Under the pieces are notes generated by a model. The model had not been told where the DNA came from, ran no database searches, and worked only from the letters and a program-made list of their open reading frames with translations. Made by a program: the position numbers and the translations under genes. Shown here in pieces: positions 1 to 8,013 of a stretch of DNA of 64,000 nt. This DNA is from JAXGMV01 sp040768445 (lineage in GTDB: Bacteria > Chloroflexota > Anaerolineae > Anaerolineales > Anaerolineaceae): contig JAXGMV010000001.1 of assembly GCA_040768445.1 (NCBI GenBank), forward strand, positions 744,001 through 808,000, in the 5' to 3' direction. Every line of letters starts with the position of its first letter. Positions within the stretch are counted from its first letter, which is position 1.

Positions 1-162
1 CAGAGCGTCCAGAGTGTGGGTCAGGTCCGGCAGGACGGCGGCCGGGTGGCTGACCAGACCGACTCGGCGGCCCTGCAGCAGGTGTGGGTGCTCTTCAAGC
101 AGAACGGATATGCCGGGCAGGACGGCCGGCGCAGGGCGGTGGAGGGAGTGAGGTAGGGCCAT
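1..162 (-). CDS. N-terminal fragment of a DUF1343 / NamZ-like exo-beta-N-acetylmuramidase
   Basis: Reading the minus strand from an ATG at 162 gives an open frame of 54 codons that runs off the window edge. Residues 18-38 read GISVLLEEHPHLLQ then GRRVGLVSH. This matches the opening of the DUF1343 family (G-I-x-VLL...L-x-G-KRVGL-v-T/S-N/H). Characterised members such as NamZ release terminal MurNAc from peptidoglycan fragments. The following residues, HPAAVLPDLTHTLDAL, also fit the family. Only the first strand and loop of the domain are inside the window, so no catalytic residue can be checked and no signal peptide is seen. The family call rests on this short stretch; the enzyme activity is inferred from the family. 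Confidence 0.72.
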   Translation of the reverse strand, partial: MALPHSLHRPAPAVLPGISVLLEEHPHLLQGRRVGLVSHPAAVLPDLTHTLDAL

Positions 163-696
163 GGTTATTTGTATTAATTGTAGGATAAATTTGGTTATTC
201 GGATGTGCCGGGATGTCAAATGCCTTCGGTTGTGCATATTTGTACTTGTAGGCGGCGACTCTTACAGAGTGCTTCGCGACCCATTGGGTCGCTCTGCTGA
301 GAAACATCCTGTATTTGCCACCAATTTCGGAAACAAAAACCGGCGAGATTGGTCCTTCACAGGATGGTAAATCCCGTACTGAGGTTTATCCTGCTGCCTC
401 TCTCATTTTTTCAAAATGGAGGAGGTTCTGACGGCAGCTAGCTGGACTTACGGCACAGGTAGGGGCGTCCCACTGGGACGCCGCCTACAAACACCCTCAA
501 CCAAACGCCATTTACAGCCAACAACCATGAGTTATCGAGCTTCGATCCCCTGACGGGGACTGTGTCCCTCGGCTTCGTTCCCTCAGCTTCGGCAGGCTCA
601 GCCATCGGGACCTACACCTCACTGCGTTCGCTTCCAGCACGCTCAGCCACCGGGACGTGCCACAGCTCAGCTATCAATAGGCTCAAGCACCGATGC
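163..696. other. Intergenic region with REP palindrome and short repeats, no gene
   Basis: This gap separates the 5' end of the NamZ-like gene from the 3' end of the PLP-enzyme gene. I see no convincing coding frame. It contains a GTAG-headed palindrome at 459-488 and, near 270, a 'gtgcttcgcgacccattggg' string. That string resembles sequences near 23925 and 57603, which suggests a dispersed intergenic repeat. Between about 554 and 660 there are imperfect repeats of a 'cagc.tcggcaggctcagcca.cgggac' type. The minus-strand promoter for the NamZ-like gene should lie here, but I could not pick one. Confidence 0.55.
459..488 (+). repeat. GTAG-headed REP palindrome
   Basis: A GTAG tetranucleotide is followed by an inverted repeat (GGGCGTCCC, short loop, GGGACGCC) and ends in CTAC. 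A 5' GTAG next to a hairpin is the known architecture of REP elements mobilised by RAYT transposases. Related palindromes recur near 15.5, 19.7, 20.1, 21.7, 21.9, 23.8, 27.2 and 57.3 kb. Confidence 0.75.
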
Positions 697-2169
697 TTAC
701 TCAAGCAACCCCGCGTAGCGTGCAATGATTTCAATCGATTTGAACAGCCCGCGCAGTGCCAGGCGGGTGGGAACCTCGAGCAGGTTGCCGTCTTCGTCCA
801 GGTTGCCCAGCCCGTTTGAGACCATGATGTCACCGTCGAAGGCGATGGTGGGCAGAATGCCCATCTGCGCTACGCAGGACTGGATCAGGCTGGTGCCTGC
901 ATACATGTCCTCAACCGAGAAGATCGGGATACCGAAGGGTTCGCCACGGCGCCAGGTGTCGGAGTAGTTGAGCGCCACCGCCAGGGCATTGTAAGAGGGA
1001 TAGATGTGCCAGCCGTCTTTCAGGCGTGCCGGCAGGGCATCGAACTCCTCCAGCACCAGCTCGTTCAGGCGCTCAAAGGCACTGACGGGCACCTCAGGCT
1101 CTGACTGCAGCAGGCGCAGGGCAGCCAGGGCGCCGGTCAGCGCTTCCTTGCCGGGGTCGAGCGCCACATAGGCGGCTTTTCCGTGCGAGAGCAGGGCGCC
1201 AGGACGGGTGCCGTGAATGCCAATAGCGCGGCGGATGTGCACCATCGGTTCCTCGCGCCCGATGATCAAGCCGCAGGTGGGCGAACCGGTGACCTTGTCC
1301 ATCGAGTAGATCATCACGTCACCGCCCAGCTTGCGGATGTCGGCGCCGATCACCGGTGCGCCCCAAGCATTGTCGATGATGTAGGGGATGTCGTAGTCAG
1401 CTGCCAGGGCGGCGATACCCTTCTGCAGAACGGGCGTGCCGTCAGCGTCCTTCTCGCCGTAGCCGTAACCGGGCATGTCATAGCCCAGCGAGGTGATGCC
1501 CACCAGCTCAAAGGCGTGCCGTTCGGCGGCCAGGCGCAGGCGCGCCAGCGTAGCGGCGGCATCGGTGTGCAGCAGGTCGGGGCAGGGGTAATACTTGATG
1601 CCGTGGGCGGTGTAGTCAGCGCCGGCCATCTTGACGAAGATGGTGTCCAGGTTGGCAGAGCGTTTACCCTGCAGTCCCAACTCACCGGCGGTCTCGCCCT
1701 GGTCGGCGATGATGTCCTTGTAATGCGGCGGGAAGGGCCGTCCGAAGGCGCCGTGATGGTGAAGGAAGCGCTCGTACAGGGCGATGGTGCGGCCACGGTA
1801 GCCTTCACCCAAGCCCATTTGCGGCGGCATGCACAACGTGTTGTAGCTCAGCATCAGGCCGGCTTCGCAGGTGTTGACCAGGGCGGCATCGTAGTCGTCA
1901 CCGTAAACCTGCTTCACCACCTCGCGGATGCCCTCGTCCAGTACGGCAGAGGAGATGACGGTGCGGGCAGCATTGTGCATGGCTTCTTCCACACCGCGCC
2001 GCAAAAAGCCGTGGTTGGCTGAGATGGCGCCGGTGAGCCCGATTTGACCGCTGTAGGCGGGCGAGATGCCGATTTCAACCGCGGCCTGGCGCGCCTCGGC
2101 GAAGATGGTCGGCATGGCGGCCTGCAGGGCGCTGTACATCTGATAGCGAAACTGCCATTGGGATGTCAT
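697..2169 (-). CDS. PLP-dependent fold-type I enzyme (aminotransferase / SelA-like or lyase)
   Basis: This 490-residue protein has the layout of a fold-type I PLP enzyme. There is a glycine-rich N-terminal segment (GLTGAISANHG, 44-54), an Asp in IIDNAWG (Asp266) expected to pair with the pyridine nitrogen, and a Schiff-base lysine in YSMDKVTGSPTCG (Lys292). The small and large domains are both complete. I do not recognise the exact substrate; relatives include SelA-type enzymes, cysteine/methionine lyases and uncharacterised aminotransferases. I chose the ATG at 2169 because it follows AAGGA with eight bases between; upstream in-frame codons give unlikely N-terminal sequence. It appears monocistronic, with intergenic repeats downstream. 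A 279-codon frame on the opposite strand is a GC-driven shadow. Confidence 0.75.
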   Translation of the reverse strand: MTSQWQFRYQMYSALQAAMPTIFAEARQAAVEIGISPAYSGQIGLTGAISANHGFLRRGVEEAMHNAARTVISSAVLDEGIREVVKQVYGDDYDAALVNTCEAGLMLSYNTLCMPPQMGLGEGYRGRTIALYERFLHHHGAFGRPFPPHYKDIIADQGETAGELGLQGKRSANLDTIFVKMAGADYTAHGIKYYPCPDLLHTDAAATLARLRLAAERHAFELVGITSLGYDMPGYGYGEKDADGTPVLQKGIAALAADYDIPYIIDNAWGAPVIGADIRKLGGDVMIYSMDKVTGSPTCGLIIGREEPMVHIRRAIGIHGTRPGALLSHGKAAYVALDPGKEALTGALAALRLLQSEPEVPVSAFERLNELVLEEFDALPARLKDGWHIYPSYNALAVALNYSDTWRRGEPFGIPIFSVEDMYAGTSLIQSCVAQMGILPTIAFDGDIMVSNGLGNLDEDGNLLEVPTRLALRGLFKSIEIIARYAGLLE

Positions 2170-2287
2170 GGAGTGTGTCCTTTTAGTGGGTTGTGATAAG
2201 GTTATTGTACAGGAAAGAGGTCGGCAATCCAATCGAAATCAGGTGGGGAGTTGGGAAAAACTAAAGGAGGTTAACATAGATTTCATT

Positions 2288-2296
2288 TGCTATAAT
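2288..2296 (+). promoter_or_regulatory. Extended -10 promoter for the DUF488 cassette
   Basis: The sequence TGC-TATAAT is an extended -10 element. No good -35 lies at the usual distance; TTAACA at 2271-2276 is only 14 bases away. It would produce a leader of about 165 nt before the first DUF488 gene. The call is from the motif alone. Confidence 0.4.
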
Positions 2297-2466
2297 AAAC
2301 ACTATCAAAGGGGATATGTCCTGATTCCCAACGATAGACCAGGAAATTGCTTATTGCTGTATCTCGTTCGATGTTTTTTATTTAAATAGATAGGGAAGGA
2401 GTCGATCATTTTTCAGTCAACGGTTTTCAAAAAATCTGTCCGGGCGAATAGATTATTGGACTTACG

Positions 2467-3063
2467 ATGATTAATACGACTGATGCTGTACAGGATATAA
2501 CCGCAATGGAAAAAACTCAACTGACTGTTTATACGATAGGGCACAGCAACCTGAAAACCAGTAAGTTCATCACGTTATTAAAGAATAATCAGATTAATAT
2601 TCTGGTTGATGTCCGCAGTACTCCCTACAGTCAATACAATCCACAATTCAACAAAGATTCACTCAAGAATTCAATTGAAGGTGCCGGGTTGCAGTACGAA
2701 TATATGGGCGACCTTTTAGGCGGACGCCCTGGTGACCCAAGCTGCTATATCGCTGGCGTAATACCGGATGGGGAGGCTGATTATTTACACCTGGTTGATT
2801 ACCCGGCAGTGATGACAAAAAAATTCTTTCAAAAGGGGATCAGGGCGCTATTAAAACTTGCTGAGAAAAATAAAGTGGCAATCATGTGCAGCGAGGAGGA
2901 CCCATCCACTTGCCACCGCCACCACCTTATTGGGAGATATCTTGTAGAGAAAGAAAATGTTAATGTAGTTCATATCCGCAAGGATGGGCAGCTTCCAAAT
3001 TACACACAGTTCAAAAATACTATAAGTCCAAATACTCCTGCAGAACAAACAAGCTTATTTTGA
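2467..3063 (+). CDS. DUF488 family protein (first of two)
   Basis: This 198-residue protein carries the DUF488 hallmarks: YTIGHSN at about 22-28, LVDVRSTP at 47-54, and a late cysteine/histidine cluster CSEEDPSTCHRHHL near 140-153. The molecular activity of DUF488 proteins is not established; the conserved Cys-His motif and the small alpha/beta fold suggest an enzyme or nucleic-acid-associated role. An internal ATG at residue 15 (MEKTQL) is an alternative start that leaves the full domain; no clear Shine-Dalgarno decides between them. It is the first gene of a tight AT-rich cassette, and the next gene starts 14 bases after its stop. The cassette looks horizontally acquired compared with its GC-rich flanks. 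Confidence 0.85.
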   Translation: MINTTDAVQDITAMEKTQLTVYTIGHSNLKTSKFITLLKNNQINILVDVRSTPYSQYNPQFNKDSLKNSIEGAGLQYEYMGDLLGGRPGDPSCYIAGVIPDGEADYLHLVDYPAVMTKKFFQKGIRALLKLAEKNKVAIMCSEEDPSTCHRHHLIGRYLVEKENVNVVHIRKDGQLPNYTQFKNTISPNTPAEQTSLF

Positions 3064-3077
3064 CCAAGGAAATTTTA

Positions 3078-3515
3078 ATGAAACTTTACACGATTGGTTT
3101 CACCCAGAAATCTGCCCAGGAATTTTTTGAGCTTCTCAAAAAGAACCAGGTGGACTGCCTGGTGGATATCCGGTTACGCCCAGATGGTCAGCTGGCAGGC
3201 TTTACAAAAAAACAAGATCTGAAATATTTCCTGAAGGCGTTGATCGATTGTGACTATCGTCACATTGATAGGCTTGCACCAACGGATGAAATCCTGAAAG
3301 CATACCGTGCTGATAAAAACTGGCAAAAGTACGAATCTTCCTTTTTAGCCTTACTTCAAAATCGTGGTATTCCAGAAACACTCGATCGTACGCTTTTTGA
3401 GGAAAAAACTTGCTGCCTTCTCTGCAGCGAACCCACACCCGATAAATGCCACCGCAGGTTGGTGGCTGACCTTCTTAAAAACAATTGGAATGATGTAATA
3501 ATCAACCACCTATAA
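3078..3515 (+). CDS. DUF488 family protein (second, diverged paralogue)
   Basis: This is a shorter DUF488 protein (145 residues from the ATG at 3078). It retains YTIGFTQ at the N-terminus, LVDIRLRPDGQ, and the C-terminal CSEPTPDKCHRRL cluster. I chose the ATG at 3078 because AAGGA at 3066-3070 sits seven bases upstream; a TTG at 3060 overlapping the previous stop is less likely. It is clearly not a recent duplicate of the upstream gene: only motif positions are shared, and the region between the first strands and the Cys-His motif is shorter. Two unlike DUF488 copies side by side may mean a heteromer. Function is unknown; the operon link to a dual-OB-like protein is the main clue. Confidence 0.82.
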   Translation: MKLYTIGFTQKSAQEFFELLKKNQVDCLVDIRLRPDGQLAGFTKKQDLKYFLKALIDCDYRHIDRLAPTDEILKAYRADKNWQKYESSFLALLQNRGIPETLDRTLFEEKTCCLLCSEPTPDKCHRRLVADLLKNNWNDVIINHL

Positions 3516-3539
3516 ACCACTAATACCAAAGGGGCAATT

Positions 3540-4319
3540 ATGGAAACACCACTAATCATTACAGATGTTACCAGAATGAGCGGATCAAGGGTGTGTGTTG
3601 CAGGAATTACGGAAGATGGTAGAACCATTCGACCCACACTCCCGTTTCCAGGAATTCAAGAAGATTGGTTGTATACCAACAAGCAATGTGTGATTCGTCC
3701 TTTTTCTGAGGTAGTTCTAGGTTTACTTTGTCACCAGTCAAATCCACCACCTCATACTGAGGATTGGGTCATAGATCCAGCGATAAAAAAATTCACTCGC
3801 ATCCTTGATAATCAGGAAAAAAAAGATTTATTGAACAATATTGCTTTCCCAAAGGTCTCAGATATTTTTGAGGCTGAAATTCACACTGACATTGGTAACT
3901 ATATCCGGGAAGGTGAGGGGGTTCGTTCATTAGGAACAATAAAAGCTCAATCAATTGCTTTTGTCTCTTGTGAAGAGAAAACTGATGAACTAAAAACTGA
4001 TGAACAAAAAAATATGATAAATATTTTATTCAAGGATGCGTCAAATCAGGAATATAGCCTTGCTGTTACGGATCTAACCTTTCGTTATTATGTGAATTAT
4101 TTGCACGAAATTGAAGGATTAAGGCACGGTAGTATTGGATTAAAAGTACAGCGGCTATTGAATCAACGGGAGACCTACCTGCGTATCGGATTGACCAGAC
4201 CAACATGGAAAAAATATCCCCATCGTTGTTTTCTGCAAATTAACGGGGTCTATTCATTTCCTGATTACCTTGACGGCCGTTGCTTTGCAGATTTCCAACC
4301 TAAACAAAATAAGGATTAG
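3540..4319 (+). CDS. Putative dual OB-fold domain protein
   Basis: This 259-residue soluble protein opens with PLIITDVTRMSGSRVCVAGIT and continues with DGRTIRP, FSEVVLGLL and, at the end, RPTWKKYPHRCFLQINGVYSFPDYLDGR. The pattern of short beta strands, the opening motif and the RPxW...C...Q-NGVYsFPDyL ending agree with my recollection of a family described as a dual OB-containing domain. That family is often encoded beside DUF488 proteins. OB folds usually bind nucleic acid or oligosaccharides; which applies here is not known. There is no signal peptide or membrane segment. It follows the second DUF488 gene by 24 bases and precedes the next gene by 6, so the four genes are probably co-transcribed. 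The family name should be checked by profile search. Confidence 0.55.
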   Translation: METPLIITDVTRMSGSRVCVAGITEDGRTIRPTLPFPGIQEDWLYTNKQCVIRPFSEVVLGLLCHQSNPPPHTEDWVIDPAIKKFTRILDNQEKKDLLNNIAFPKVSDIFEAEIHTDIGNYIREGEGVRSLGTIKAQSIAFVSCEEKTDELKTDEQKNMINILFKDASNQEYSLAVTDLTFRYYVNYLHEIEGLRHGSIGLKVQRLLNQRETYLRIGLTRPTWKKYPHRCFLQINGVYSFPDYLDGRCFADFQPKQNKD

Positions 4320-4325
4320 GTATCT

Positions 4326-4856
4326 ATGAATGTTAAAGAAATTAGGAATGCGCTTAAGAATGGCAAACCAGTCAGTAATAGAGACTATGACACTCTCCTT
4401 CATATGGATGGATATTCAAGGGTTATTAGTTATTTAACAGATCGATTTAAGATAACAAAAAATCCAAAAATTGAAATAGAGATTCAACGATTAAAATCCA
4501 TCATGCCCCATCAAGTTAACAAAGAGAACGAGCCAGTTGCTGATAAATCTAGCCCTAAAGGTAACAAAAGTATTACCCGTGCTCAACCTGTCGATAAACA
4601 TCTTAACTATGGAGACAGGGATACAAAAACTGAAATTCGCCAATTAAAATCTGAACGTTCTCGTCAAACACAGAAATCACCAGACCCGTTTTATCATAAA
4701 CCTGATAATGAAAGATTCCTCTACGTTCATCATGACAATGAACCTTATGTAGATAGAACCATTACCTTACCTGTTGGTGACAAGGAAAGAGAGGACTACC
4801 TCTTAAAGGTTAGTCTGGATAATTGGGATCTTTACGATTTCTTAAAGTATGGGTAG
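4326..4856 (+). CDS. Hypothetical charged protein, last gene of the DUF488 cassette
   Basis: I do not recognise this 176-residue protein. Residues 1-60 look alpha-helical and globular (VKEIRNALKNG, YSRVISYLTDRF). Residues 65-125 are rich in Lys, Ser, Gln and Asn and are probably disordered. The C-terminal 50 residues (RFLYVHHDNEPYVDR... DNWDLYDFLKYG) are conserved-looking and acidic/aromatic. There are no cysteines, no membrane segment and no signal peptide. The ATG lies six bases after the dual-OB stop, so translation is probably coupled. A helical head, flexible linker and short tail suggests an adaptor or a substrate-recognition partner for the other three proteins; this is inference only. 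Confidence 0.7.
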   Translation: MNVKEIRNALKNGKPVSNRDYDTLLHMDGYSRVISYLTDRFKITKNPKIEIEIQRLKSIMPHQVNKENEPVADKSSPKGNKSITRAQPVDKHLNYGDRDTKTEIRQLKSERSRQTQKSPDPFYHKPDNERFLYVHHDNEPYVDRTITLPVGDKEREDYLLKVSLDNWDLYDFLKYG

Positions 4857-5385
4857 ACTTTCCGCCGATCAAGATAATTATTAATTAACAATATGTCTTA
4901 CCATGTATGGCTTACTGAGGAACACACCTGTGGTCCTGGTTTAATTTTTGGAAAGTGCAAAAACCAATTGATGATAGTCAGCGGAATCTCTAGGAGATAT
5001 AAGGATCATATGTTGTAAAGTGGAATAAAAAAATGATACCTCCAGCGTGATTGGCATGGCAGTAATAAAAATTTTTTATCCCCAAAATCACGGCACGTAA
5101 CCTGGTTTTATGCCATTAACAACTAACGTCTCTTAAGGCTTACTTATCCTAGTAGCCTGCACCTTATCCTAAAGTTCAGTCGTAATGCTCCCGCCGGCAC
5201 TATATCCCCGGTTCAGCCGCCATCGCGGCGGTAATGCTTAGATACCACGCAACACCCCCAATTTTATTGTCAGAATATGCGGGTATAATTGCACAGACAG
5301 CTACGATGTCAGGCAGTGTCTTTTGAATATGCGTAAACAACAATGCACTCATTTGAATTGAAAACAGAGACAAGAGGGTAAGTCT
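4857..5385 (+). promoter_or_regulatory. Intergenic region; -10 TATAAT at 5284-5289 upstream of the DUF4956 gene
   Basis: There is no convincing gene in this 529-bp gap. Its first half is AT-rich like the DUF488 cassette and its second half approaches the GC content of the next operon, so one boundary of the acquired segment may lie here. TATAAT at 5284-5289 is a good -10 box. TTGTCA at 5267-5272 is only 11 bases upstream, so the -35 contact is uncertain. Transcription from here would give a roughly 90-nt leader to the DUF4956-CotH-VTC operon. Confidence 0.4.
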
Positions 5386-6057
5386 ATGGATGAATTTATT
5401 GACTTCTTTATCAACACACAAACGACTTTGAATGTCACAGATGTGTTAATCAACCTGCTCTTATCGGTTATCCTGGCGTATCTTGTGAAGTTTGTTTTCG
5501 AGCGCTACGCCATCACGCTCTCAAACCGGAAGCTGTTTGGCAACATTTTCCTGCTTATCACCGTGTGTACCACGCTGATTATCTCCATCATCCAGTCGTC
5601 TATTGCGCTGTCGTTGGGTTTGGTTGGCGCGCTCTCCATCGTCCGTTTTCGTACTGCAATCAAGGAGCCGGAAGAGCTGGTGTACCTGTTCTTGTGCATC
5701 GCCATTGGCCTGGGTTTTGGAGCTAATCAGAGGCTGCTGACACTGGCTGCCAGTGTGCTCATCCTAATCATCCTGGTACTGCGTGGATTGAACAAGCACA
5801 GCAGGGGTAATTTTTCAGAGAGTTACAATTTTGACCTGCTCAGTTCAAAGCTGAGCCTGGACGACGTGGTCAACCAGATCAAACCATTGAGTGAATCCTT
5901 CCACCTGAAGCGGTACAGCACCGACGAGCACGCCTTGAATGTGTGTTTGCTGGTGGAATTTGCGGAGATTCAAAAATTAGAGCTGGCCGTGACGAAGTTG
6001 AAAGAGCTGGATCAGCAGGTCAAAATCAGCTTTCTGCCAAATTCCATCGAGGGCTGA
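5386..6057 (+). CDS. DUF4956 family membrane protein
   Basis: The 223-residue product has four predicted membrane segments in its first 130 residues: about 20-40, 50-72, a glycine-rich LGLVGALSIVRFRTAIKEPE junction around 75-92, and 100-128. A soluble C-terminal domain follows from residue 140. The segment GALSIVRFRTAIKEPEEL is characteristic of DUF4956 proteins. These commonly sit next to CotH and VTC-domain genes, as here. The C-terminal part (SSKLSLDDVVNQIKPLSESFHLKRYS...) has an ACT-like or ferredoxin-like strand/helix pattern. It is the first gene of the cluster and is separated from the CotH gene by only 12 bases. Its role may be to support the VTC enzyme or export its product, but that is not shown. 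Confidence 0.85.
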   Translation: MDEFIDFFINTQTTLNVTDVLINLLLSVILAYLVKFVFERYAITLSNRKLFGNIFLLITVCTTLIISIIQSSIALSLGLVGALSIVRFRTAIKEPEELVYLFLCIAIGLGFGANQRLLTLAASVLILIILVLRGLNKHSRGNFSESYNFDLLSSKLSLDDVVNQIKPLSESFHLKRYSTDEHALNVCLLVEFAEIQKLELAVTKLKELDQQVKISFLPNSIEG

Positions 6058-6069
6058 TCACAAACTGCA

Positions 6070-8007
6070 GTGCACATGAACCGTAACAGGCAATCGAAGG
6101 TCGAAACTGTCATTATTGGCGCCTTGTTTTTGTTGGCTGTGGTGATCCTGGCGCCGATATTGGGGGTATCCAGTGCTGGGGGCGACATCAAAAAAGTACC
6201 GCTAAACCAGCTGCAGGACGGCGGCGAAGTGATCATCAAGTGGCCTTCGACCAGGGGTATCACCGTCAACCTTGGGGGAGTTGCGCATGACAATTACCTG
6301 GACATTCATCTAAGCCCATTTGACACTTACAAGATCGAGTTCAGTAACGGTGATGATAGTGAGAGCATTTACATCAACACTGGGGTTGATGCCGCAGGTG
6401 ACCAGGCTTACCAGAAGATCCTTCACCTGGTTCCAGCGTACATTGCGCAGTCCGGCTATCGAAGGATTACCCTTTACCCGATTAATGGTGACGGCATCTA
6501 TGCCATCAATCACCTGTCTACAGAGGCTTTGACAGACCCACCTCTGAAAGCCAATTTTGCCGGCTACCAGATCATTGATTTTGATATTCCGAAATTAGAA
6601 TTCGAAATCAAAGCCAAAGACTATCAAAAAATTGAAGAAAAGCGGAAAGAGGCTTTAGCGCTGGGGATACACCTTGCTGACCCGTCAGACTATGTGCCGG
6701 CGAGGGTCAGGTTTGGTGGGCACAACTACAAAACTGAGGTAAGGCTTAAAGGCGATTTAACAGACCATATCAACACCGATAAATGGTCACTGCGAGTAGA
6801 GGTTAAGGGTGGAGAGTCTATTCTGGGCATGGAAGAATTTTCAATTCAGCGACAGGAGACCAGGAATGGTTTATGGACGTACCTGATCAACGAGATGTAC
6901 CGCGAACAGGGCGGGATTGCCTTGAGGTACATGTTTGTGGATGTGGTCGTCAATGGGCAGTACAAAGGCGTTTATGCCCTTGAGGAAGGGTTTACCAAGC
7001 TGGCGGTCGAACATTCACTCTTCAGAGAAAGCCCGATACTCAAATTCAATGAGTACTACCTGTGGGAGAAGCGGGCGTATGTTGGTGATGATACCGAGCC
7101 CCTGCTGCCGTTCTGGGTCAACCTGGAACCGTTCAATCAAAAGAAGACACTCAATTCGCCTAGCCTTTCGGGGTACGCACAGTACGGCATTGATCTGCTG
7201 GACCGAGTGGTTAGACGCGAGATCGTGGTTGAGGATGCCTTTGACCTCGAAAAATCTGCCAGTTATGCTGCCATCATGGATGTATTTGCCACATCACACG
7301 GTAATTTTTGGAACAACATGCGCTTTTATATCAACCCGGTGACCGGCAAGCTTGAGCCCATACCATTTGATGACCTGGCATTTTATCGCGATAGTGAAGA
7401 CTTTTACCTCTATCAAAAAGATGAAGAAATTATTAACCAGATGATGGAAAACCACACTTTCCTGGAGTTATATTTTCAAGAAATAACCAATCTCTCAGCC
7501 AACCTTGAACAGTTCCTTGAACGTTACTCCGATCAGATAGATCTGTTTACGTACATCATCCGGCGGGATAATGGTAATTACAGCCTCGTAATCAAAGATA
7601 TTCTGCAGCGTAAAGAAGACATTAAAGACCTATATGTTGATCATGGAGTGCGCTGTACGTGGCAGAGTGCTGCGAACGGTTATACCCTGCTGATTGATAA
7701 CGCTAACCCATTACCCACACTGGTTGAAACAATCCATCTCCCGGGCAGCCAGCTCAGCTTTGAGCAGGCCCTGCCTTACATGCTGGATTTCAAGGTCGAT
7801 AAAGAAGACAGTACCAGTATAGCGTTCACCAGTGACAGGAGCCTGAACGCGGTTGACCGCCTGACGCTGGAATACAGATTATTCACAACCGGCAAGACTT
7901 ATACTACCACCTGCGAGATGGCGGGCGTCTCAATCCTGCCATCAGGTGACGCGGCGGACATGCCGGCTGCCCTGGTAAACCTTACGCCGCAGGGAAACGG
8001 GAATTAG
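6070..8007 (+). CDS. CotH-like kinase domain protein, membrane anchored
   Basis: A single hydrophobic segment near residues 14-34 anchors a 645-residue protein, placing the domain outside the membrane. The CotH core is visible: an ATP-lid-like stretch DVVVNGQYKGVYALEEGF near 290-306, then SHGNFWNNMRFYINP around 408-422 and KLEPIPFDDLAF around 427-439. The last corresponds to the usual 'PWDxDxxFG' metal/catalytic motif, with the Trp replaced by Phe. Classical CotH kinases phosphorylate surface proteins. Here the first catalytic acidic residue appears as HGN, so activity is uncertain. The N-terminal 190 residues and the C-terminal 150 form extra beta-rich regions. Translation may start at GTG 6070 or ATG 6076. 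It is co-transcribed with DUF4956 upstream and the beta-helix gene six bases downstream. Confidence 0.85.
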   Translation: MHMNRNRQSKVETVIIGALFLLAVVILAPILGVSSAGGDIKKVPLNQLQDGGEVIIKWPSTRGITVNLGGVAHDNYLDIHLSPFDTYKIEFSNGDDSESIYINTGVDAAGDQAYQKILHLVPAYIAQSGYRRITLYPINGDGIYAINHLSTEALTDPPLKANFAGYQIIDFDIPKLEFEIKAKDYQKIEEKRKEALALGIHLADPSDYVPARVRFGGHNYKTEVRLKGDLTDHINTDKWSLRVEVKGGESILGMEEFSIQRQETRNGLWTYLINEMYREQGGIALRYMFVDVVVNGQYKGVYALEEGFTKLAVEHSLFRESPILKFNEYYLWEKRAYVGDDTEPLLPFWVNLEPFNQKKTLNSPSLSGYAQYGIDLLDRVVRREIVVEDAFDLEKSASYAAIMDVFATSHGNFWNNMRFYINPVTGKLEPIPFDDLAFYRDSEDFYLYQKDEEIINQMMENHTFLELYFQEITNLSANLEQFLERYSDQIDLFTYIIRRDNGNYSLVIKDILQRKEDIKDLYVDHGVRCTWQSAANGYTLLIDNANPLPTLVETIHLPGSQLSFEQALPYMLDFKVDKEDSTSIAFTSDRSLNAVDRLTLEYRLFTTGKTYTTTCEMAGVSILPSGDAADMPAALVNLTPQGNGN

Positions 8008-8013
8008 ACAGCA

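Noticed and set aside
1183..2022. A 279-codon open frame opposite the PLP-enzyme gene
   Set aside because: It is antisense to a well-motifed enzyme, has Gly/Val/Gln-biased low-complexity content and no Shine-Dalgarno; long shadow frames are common in GC-rich DNA.
5284..5289. TTGTCA at 5267-5272 as -35 for the TATAAT
   Set aside because: The spacing of 11 bases is too short for a sigma-70 promoter, so only the -10 is retained.
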